Assembly: GCA_023450085.1 (NCBI GenBank)
Contig: JAEXHI010000022.1
Location: 62,001 to 126,000 of the forward strand
DNA from: Bacteroidota bacterium
GTDB lineage: Bacteria; Bacteroidota; Bacteroidia; Sphingobacteriales; Sphingobacteriaceae
Reading direction: 5' to 3'
Length of the DNA stretch: 64,000 nt
Of the stretch, positions 60,466 to 64,000 are shown one piece after another. The translations under genes and the position numbers were made by a program. How positions within the stretch are numbered: position 1 is the stretch's first letter; each line of letters starts with the position of its first letter. The notes below the pieces were generated by a model, which ran no database searches, was not told the DNA's origin, and was given only the letters and a program-made list of their open reading frames with translations.

Positions 60466-62157
60466 ATGAAGAAATTATTGATAGCAGTAATGACTGCACT
60501 TTCTTTGGCAGGCTGTACTAAAATTGAAGACGGACCTCTTGAAAGAATTACCGAAAACTATGTATTTGATCCAACCGATAAGAACGGATTTTATGCGGAA
60601 CAATTTTTAAATAATATTTACTCCCTTTTGCCTAATGGATATAACCGAGTAGGAGGCGATTTACTGGATGCGGCAACAGACGATGCCATGCCATCAAGGA
60701 ATGCGGTAAGCATCGAGCGCTTTACCACTTCATCGTTAAGTGCTTTAACCAATCCTGATGATGCTTGGGCCAAAAACTACGAAGGAATCCGTAAGGCCAA
60801 TATCTTTTTAAAGAATATTGATATTGTACCCGTACCTGCTAAAATTCCTTTTTGGAAAGCCGAAACCCGCTTTTTAAGAGCCATGTTTTACTTTGAACTG
60901 GTGAAAAGATATGGTGGTGTGCCTTTGGTGGGCGATGAAATTTTGGATGCCGAAAAGCCAAAAAACTTTACCAGAAATAGTTTCGAAGAATGTATCAACT
61001 ATATCGTAGCCGAATGTGATGCCGTTAAAGGTGCTGTAAGGCCAGATCCTTTAGCCGCTGGCGATTATGGCAGAATCTCGAACGGTGTAGTGTTGGCATT
61101 AAAAGCAAGAACCTTATTGTATGCCGCTAGTCCGCTTTACAACGGTAGCAACATTGGTGGTACGGCAGATCAAAAAAGATTTCAAGGTTATGCCAACTTC
61201 GATGCAGAACGTTGGAATTTGGCCGCACAAGCAGCCAATGATTTAATTGCGACTGGAAAATTCAAGATTGACGGGGTAACCTTTAACAACGTGTTCATTG
61301 TTAGAAAAAATGATGAAGTGATTTTAGGCTACTTGCGTAATAACAGTTCTGATTTAGAGACCAACAATGGCCCAGTGGGCTATGCTTTAGCAAGTGCTCA
61401 AGGCCGAACCAGCCCCACCCAAGATTTGGTAGAGGCATTTCCAGGTTTAAACGGTAGAGACATTACCGATCAGCTTTCTGGTTTTGTGGCTACTAATCCA
61501 TATGCCAACCGCGATCCTCGTTTGGCCAGTACCGTTTTATACAATGGAGTAAACTGGCTAAGCCGCCCGTTACAAACTTATGAAGGTGGTTTAGATAAAC
61601 CGAACAATAACAGCACACAAACCAAAACAGGTTACTACTTACGTAAACATCTGGGCAACTTTGCTACCGCTACACTTTACAGTGCACAACCACATAACTT
61701 TCCTATTTTCCGTTATGCCGAAGTGCTGTTAAACTACGCTGAAGCCAAAAATGAATATTTAGCAGCTCCAGATGCCAGCGTATATAAAGTGTTGCAGGAC
61801 ATCAGAAAAAGAGCAGGCATTACCGCTGGTACTACTGCAGGTTACTCTTATGGCTTAAAATCATCAGGTATGACCAAAGAAGAAATGCGTACTGCCATTC
61901 GCAACGAACGTCGCATAGAAATGGCTTTTGAAGAGCAACGTTTTTGGGATTTGAGAAGATGGAAAACCGCCGAAATAGAACTCAATAAAGATTTAAATGG
62001 GATGATTATCACTAGGAATGCTACTACAGGAGCTTTGACTTATCAAAAGTCTGTAGTTGGCAAAATCAGCTTTGCTAATCCTAGAATGTATTTCTATCCA
62101 ATACCATACTCTGAAATCATAAAAAACACAAACCTGGTACAAAACACGGGTTGGTAA
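60466..62157 (+). CDS. SusD/RagB family surface lipoprotein
   Basis: The 563-residue lipoprotein starts MKKLLIAVMTALSLAGC (lipobox LAGC), then the N-terminal SusD domain and the RagB C-terminal signature FPIFRYAEVLLNYAEAKNEY, RNERRIEMAFEEQRFWDLRR then KTAEIELNK, and ends MYFYPIPYSEIIKNTNLVQN then TGW. It is the ligand-binding partner of the SusC upstream, and possibly of the SusC downstream. Confidence 0.95.
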   Translation: MKKLLIAVMTALSLAGCTKIEDGPLERITENYVFDPTDKNGFYAEQFLNNIYSLLPNGYNRVGGDLLDAATDDAMPSRNAVSIERFTTSSLSALTNPDDAWAKNYEGIRKANIFLKNIDIVPVPAKIPFWKAETRFLRAMFYFELVKRYGGVPLVGDEILDAEKPKNFTRNSFEECINYIVAECDAVKGAVRPDPLAAGDYGRISNGVVLALKARTLLYAASPLYNGSNIGGTADQKRFQGYANFDAERWNLAAQAANDLIATGKFKIDGVTFNNVFIVRKNDEVILGYLRNNSSDLETNNGPVGYALASAQGRTSPTQDLVEAFPGLNGRDITDQLSGFVATNPYANRDPRLASTVLYNGVNWLSRPLQTYEGGLDKPNNNSTQTKTGYYLRKHLGNFATATLYSAQPHNFPIFRYAEVLLNYAEAKNEYLAAPDASVYKVLQDIRKRAGITAGTTAGYSYGLKSSGMTKEEMRTAIRNERRIEMAFEEQRFWDLRRWKTAEIELNKDLNGMIITRNATTGALTYQKSVVGKISFANPRMYFYPIPYSEIIKNTNLVQNTGW

Positions 62158-62172
62158 TTAATCCATTTGAAA

Positions 62173-64000
62173 ATGAAAAGATATTTATTAACGATATATT
62201 TATTGTTGCTCTGCGGGATTACTTGGGCACAGCAGCAAACGGTTACAGGAACGGTTAGCGATAAAAATGAGACGCTTATTGGCGTGTCGGTTATTGAAAA
62301 GGACCAACCTACTAACGGTACACAAACCGATCAAAATGGTAAATTTAAGCTTACCCTAAAAGGCAGTAGTAAAACCATCATCTTTAAGTACATCGGTTAC
62401 CTGTCTAAAGAAGTAGTAGTGGGCAACCAAGCCAATGTAAACGTTACTTTAGAAGTAGATGCTAAAGGTTTGGAAGAGGTAATTGTAGTGGCCTACGGTA
62501 CCCAGAAAAAAATCACCAATACAGGTTCTACCAGTGCCATTTCGGGTGATGACATTAGACAAACTCCAGCAGCCAGTTTACAAAATACCTTGATTGGACG
62601 TGTACCTGGTATTACCACGCAGCAACGCTCTGGCCAGCCAGGTAGTGATGGTGCCGTATTGTTGATCCGTGGTTTAAGTACTACCAATGGTAACGGAGCG
62701 CCCCTAATTATTGTGGATGATTTGGAGTATTTTGGAAACATTGCGGAAATAGACCCAGACCAAATTGAAACCTTCACTACTTTAAAAGATGCGGCTACCA
62801 CCGCCGTTTATGGGATTAAAGGGGCTAATGGAGTAGTGGTAATTACTACTAAACGAGGTAAAAGTGGGAAGGCACAAATTACTTTCCGTACCGAAAACAG
62901 TATCCAAACACCAACTTACATGCCCGAGTATTTGGATTCGTATCGAGCGGCTTTGTTGGTCAATCAAGCATTGGTTAACGATGAGCAAGCACCTCGCTTT
63001 TCGCAAACCGATTTAGATCACTTTAAAAATGGTACTGATCCTTATGGCCATCCCAATGTAAATTGGACCGAGGAGCTATTGAGAAAGTATAGCATTCAGT
63101 CCCGTAACAACATCAACATACAAGGTGGGGTTGACAAGGCGAAATACTATGTTTCAGCAGGGTATTTGTTCCAAAATGGTTTGATCAAGGATTTTTCTAA
63201 ACTGTCTGGAATGGATAACAATTACTACTATAAACGTTATAATTTCAGGTCCAATTTAGATTTGCAGCCTACCAAAACCCTAAGCCTAAGTTTAGATTTA
63301 TCGGGTACGTTTGCCGAAAGAAATAGTCCAACCAATGGAGGTAGAAACAACCGTAACAATATTTTCTTTGAGCTAAGTGATGCCAACCAATTGCCACCTT
63401 ATGCTTATTCTATTTACAATCCTGATGGTTCATTTGGCGTTAATAGTAATATCTTAAATAACAACGTAGTGGGCCGTTTAACTTACTATGGTTACAACCG
63501 TCAGTTTACCAATGACATTACCGCCAACTTTAGGGCCAGTCAGAATTTAAACTTCATCACCAAAGGATTATCTGCCAAAGGAGTAGTAGGTTTTAACGGA
63601 CAATATGGTTTCAATAGAAACATGAATAGGGGTACAGGCAATGATTTTCCATCGTACTATTATAATCCAAATAATAATACCTACACCATTTCTAACCCAA
63701 ATTTTTATCGCATTGCTCTGCCAAACCTTAGTTATTCGGCAACAGATAGCTATAAGCGTTTAAATTGGCAAGCATCTATCAATTACGATCGTACTTTCAC
63801 TAGTCACCACGTATACGCCTTGGCCTTATACAACATACAAAACAACGTGATGAACGTAAAAGAACCTAACGGCTTTAGAGGTTATACTTTTAGGGCAGGT
63901 TACGATTACAGGCAAAAGTATCTGATTGAGTTAAACGCAGGTTACAATGGTTCAAGCGCCTTCGTATCTGATAAAAGATATGCATGGTTTCCAGCCATCT
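62173..64000 (+). CDS. Second SusC/RagA-type protein (3' end outside window)
   Basis: The frame from ATG 62173 is open to the window edge (609 complete codons). It begins MKRYLLTIYLLLLCGITWAQ, then VTGTVSDKNETLIGVSVIEK, KGLEEVIVVAYGTQKKITNT, VLLIRGLSTTNGNGAPLIIV and TTLKDAATTAVYGIKGANGV then VVITTKRGKSG, the complete plug. It starts 15 bases after the SusD stop. A SusC-SusD-SusC order implies either a second SusD after the right edge or two SusC channels sharing ligand. The YGTQKKITNTG motif is a standard hallmark of RagA proteins. Confidence 0.95.
   Translation, partial: MKRYLLTIYLLLLCGITWAQQQTVTGTVSDKNETLIGVSVIEKDQPTNGTQTDQNGKFKLTLKGSSKTIIFKYIGYLSKEVVVGNQANVNVTLEVDAKGLEEVIVVAYGTQKKITNTGSTSAISGDDIRQTPAASLQNTLIGRVPGITTQQRSGQPGSDGAVLLIRGLSTTNGNGAPLIIVDDLEYFGNIAEIDPDQIETFTTLKDAATTAVYGIKGANGVVVITTKRGKSGKAQITFRTENSIQTPTYMPEYLDSYRAALLVNQALVNDEQAPRFSQTDLDHFKNGTDPYGHPNVNWTEELLRKYSIQSRNNINIQGGVDKAKYYVSAGYLFQNGLIKDFSKLSGMDNNYYYKRYNFRSNLDLQPTKTLSLSLDLSGTFAERNSPTNGGRNNRNNIFFELSDANQLPPYAYSIYNPDGSFGVNSNILNNNVVGRLTYYGYNRQFTNDITANFRASQNLNFITKGLSAKGVVGFNGQYGFNRNMNRGTGNDFPSYYYNPNNNTYTISNPNFYRIALPNLSYSATDSYKRLNWQASINYDRTFTSHHVYALALYNIQNNVMNVKEPNGFRGYTFRAGYDYRQKYLIELNAGYNGSSAFVSDKRYAWFPAI

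Overview
The window reads as a chromosomal segment of a Bacteroidota bacterium, most likely Sphingobacteriaceae (Pedobacter-like). The reasons are three SusC-type and two SusD-type outer-membrane genes, many lipoproteins with short Bacteroidota signal peptides, AraC regulators with several different sensor domains, weak or absent Shine-Dalgarno sequences, and -7 motifs of the form TAnnTTTG. No tRNA, rRNA, CRISPR array, intact transposase or phage gene was seen.

Layout. 1-8.5 kb: a SusC (cut by the window edge)/SusD pair, then an amidohydrolase, a flavin-dependent monooxygenase and an amino-acid-type permease on the same strand; together they look like a scavenging and breakdown route for an unknown nitrogen- or sulfur-bearing organic compound. 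9.1-12.3 kb: an NAD salvage unit, made of a Nudix/winged-helix regulator of the NrtR type, a short PRPP synthetase and a nicotinamide phosphoribosyltransferase, with two matching palindromic operators placed five helical turns apart. 12.3-23.3 kb: ordinary accessory genes (EamA transporter, CoiA-like nuclease, M1-like metallopeptidase, GH18 chitinase lipoprotein, DUF6624 protein, AraC regulator with a VOC lipoprotein cluster, LysR plus YeiH exporter). 23.4-26.6 kb: an AT-rich block of unrelated small secreted genes, one pseudogene with an in-frame stop, and orphan C-terminal coding fragments that butt against the next small gene. It looks like a decayed array of polymorphic-toxin tips and immunity genes. 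26.9-28.6 kb: a cysteine-rich secreted protein, a DUF3347 lipoprotein and a haem-binding-domain protein, a set associated with copper or other metal handling. 28.7-46.5 kb: SDR enzymes, a TPR histidine kinase, a PAS protein with a HisKA helix but no ATPase domain, AraC regulators, a CPA1 antiporter and an ABC-2 exporter pair.

46.9-53.7 kb is the most coherent system. A PchR/YbtA-like AraC regulator faces a five-gene operon: two exporter-fold ABC half-transporters bracketing a siderophore-interacting flavoprotein, a VOC-fold protein and a multi-pass membrane protein. The shared intergenic region carries a perfect 20-bp palindrome with a -7 motif on each strand, followed by a near-consensus Bacteroidota Fur box. 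The operon looks like an IrtAB/YbtPQ-type ferric-siderophore importer with the reductase encoded separately and two extra partners. 53.9-64 kb: an acyltransferase-like protein, a membrane-anchored AraC regulator, a small secreted cysteine protein, and a SusC-SusD-SusC run cut by the right edge.

Repeats are unusually rich between 32 and 57 kb. They include an 86-90 bp imperfect palindrome in several full and partial copies (one group repeating every 142 bp), degenerate heptamer arrays of consensus RRYTAGK, a short CGAAGTGTC-type element in four places, and a 39-bp element present twice. All function calls are made by eye from motifs and context; no database search was run.
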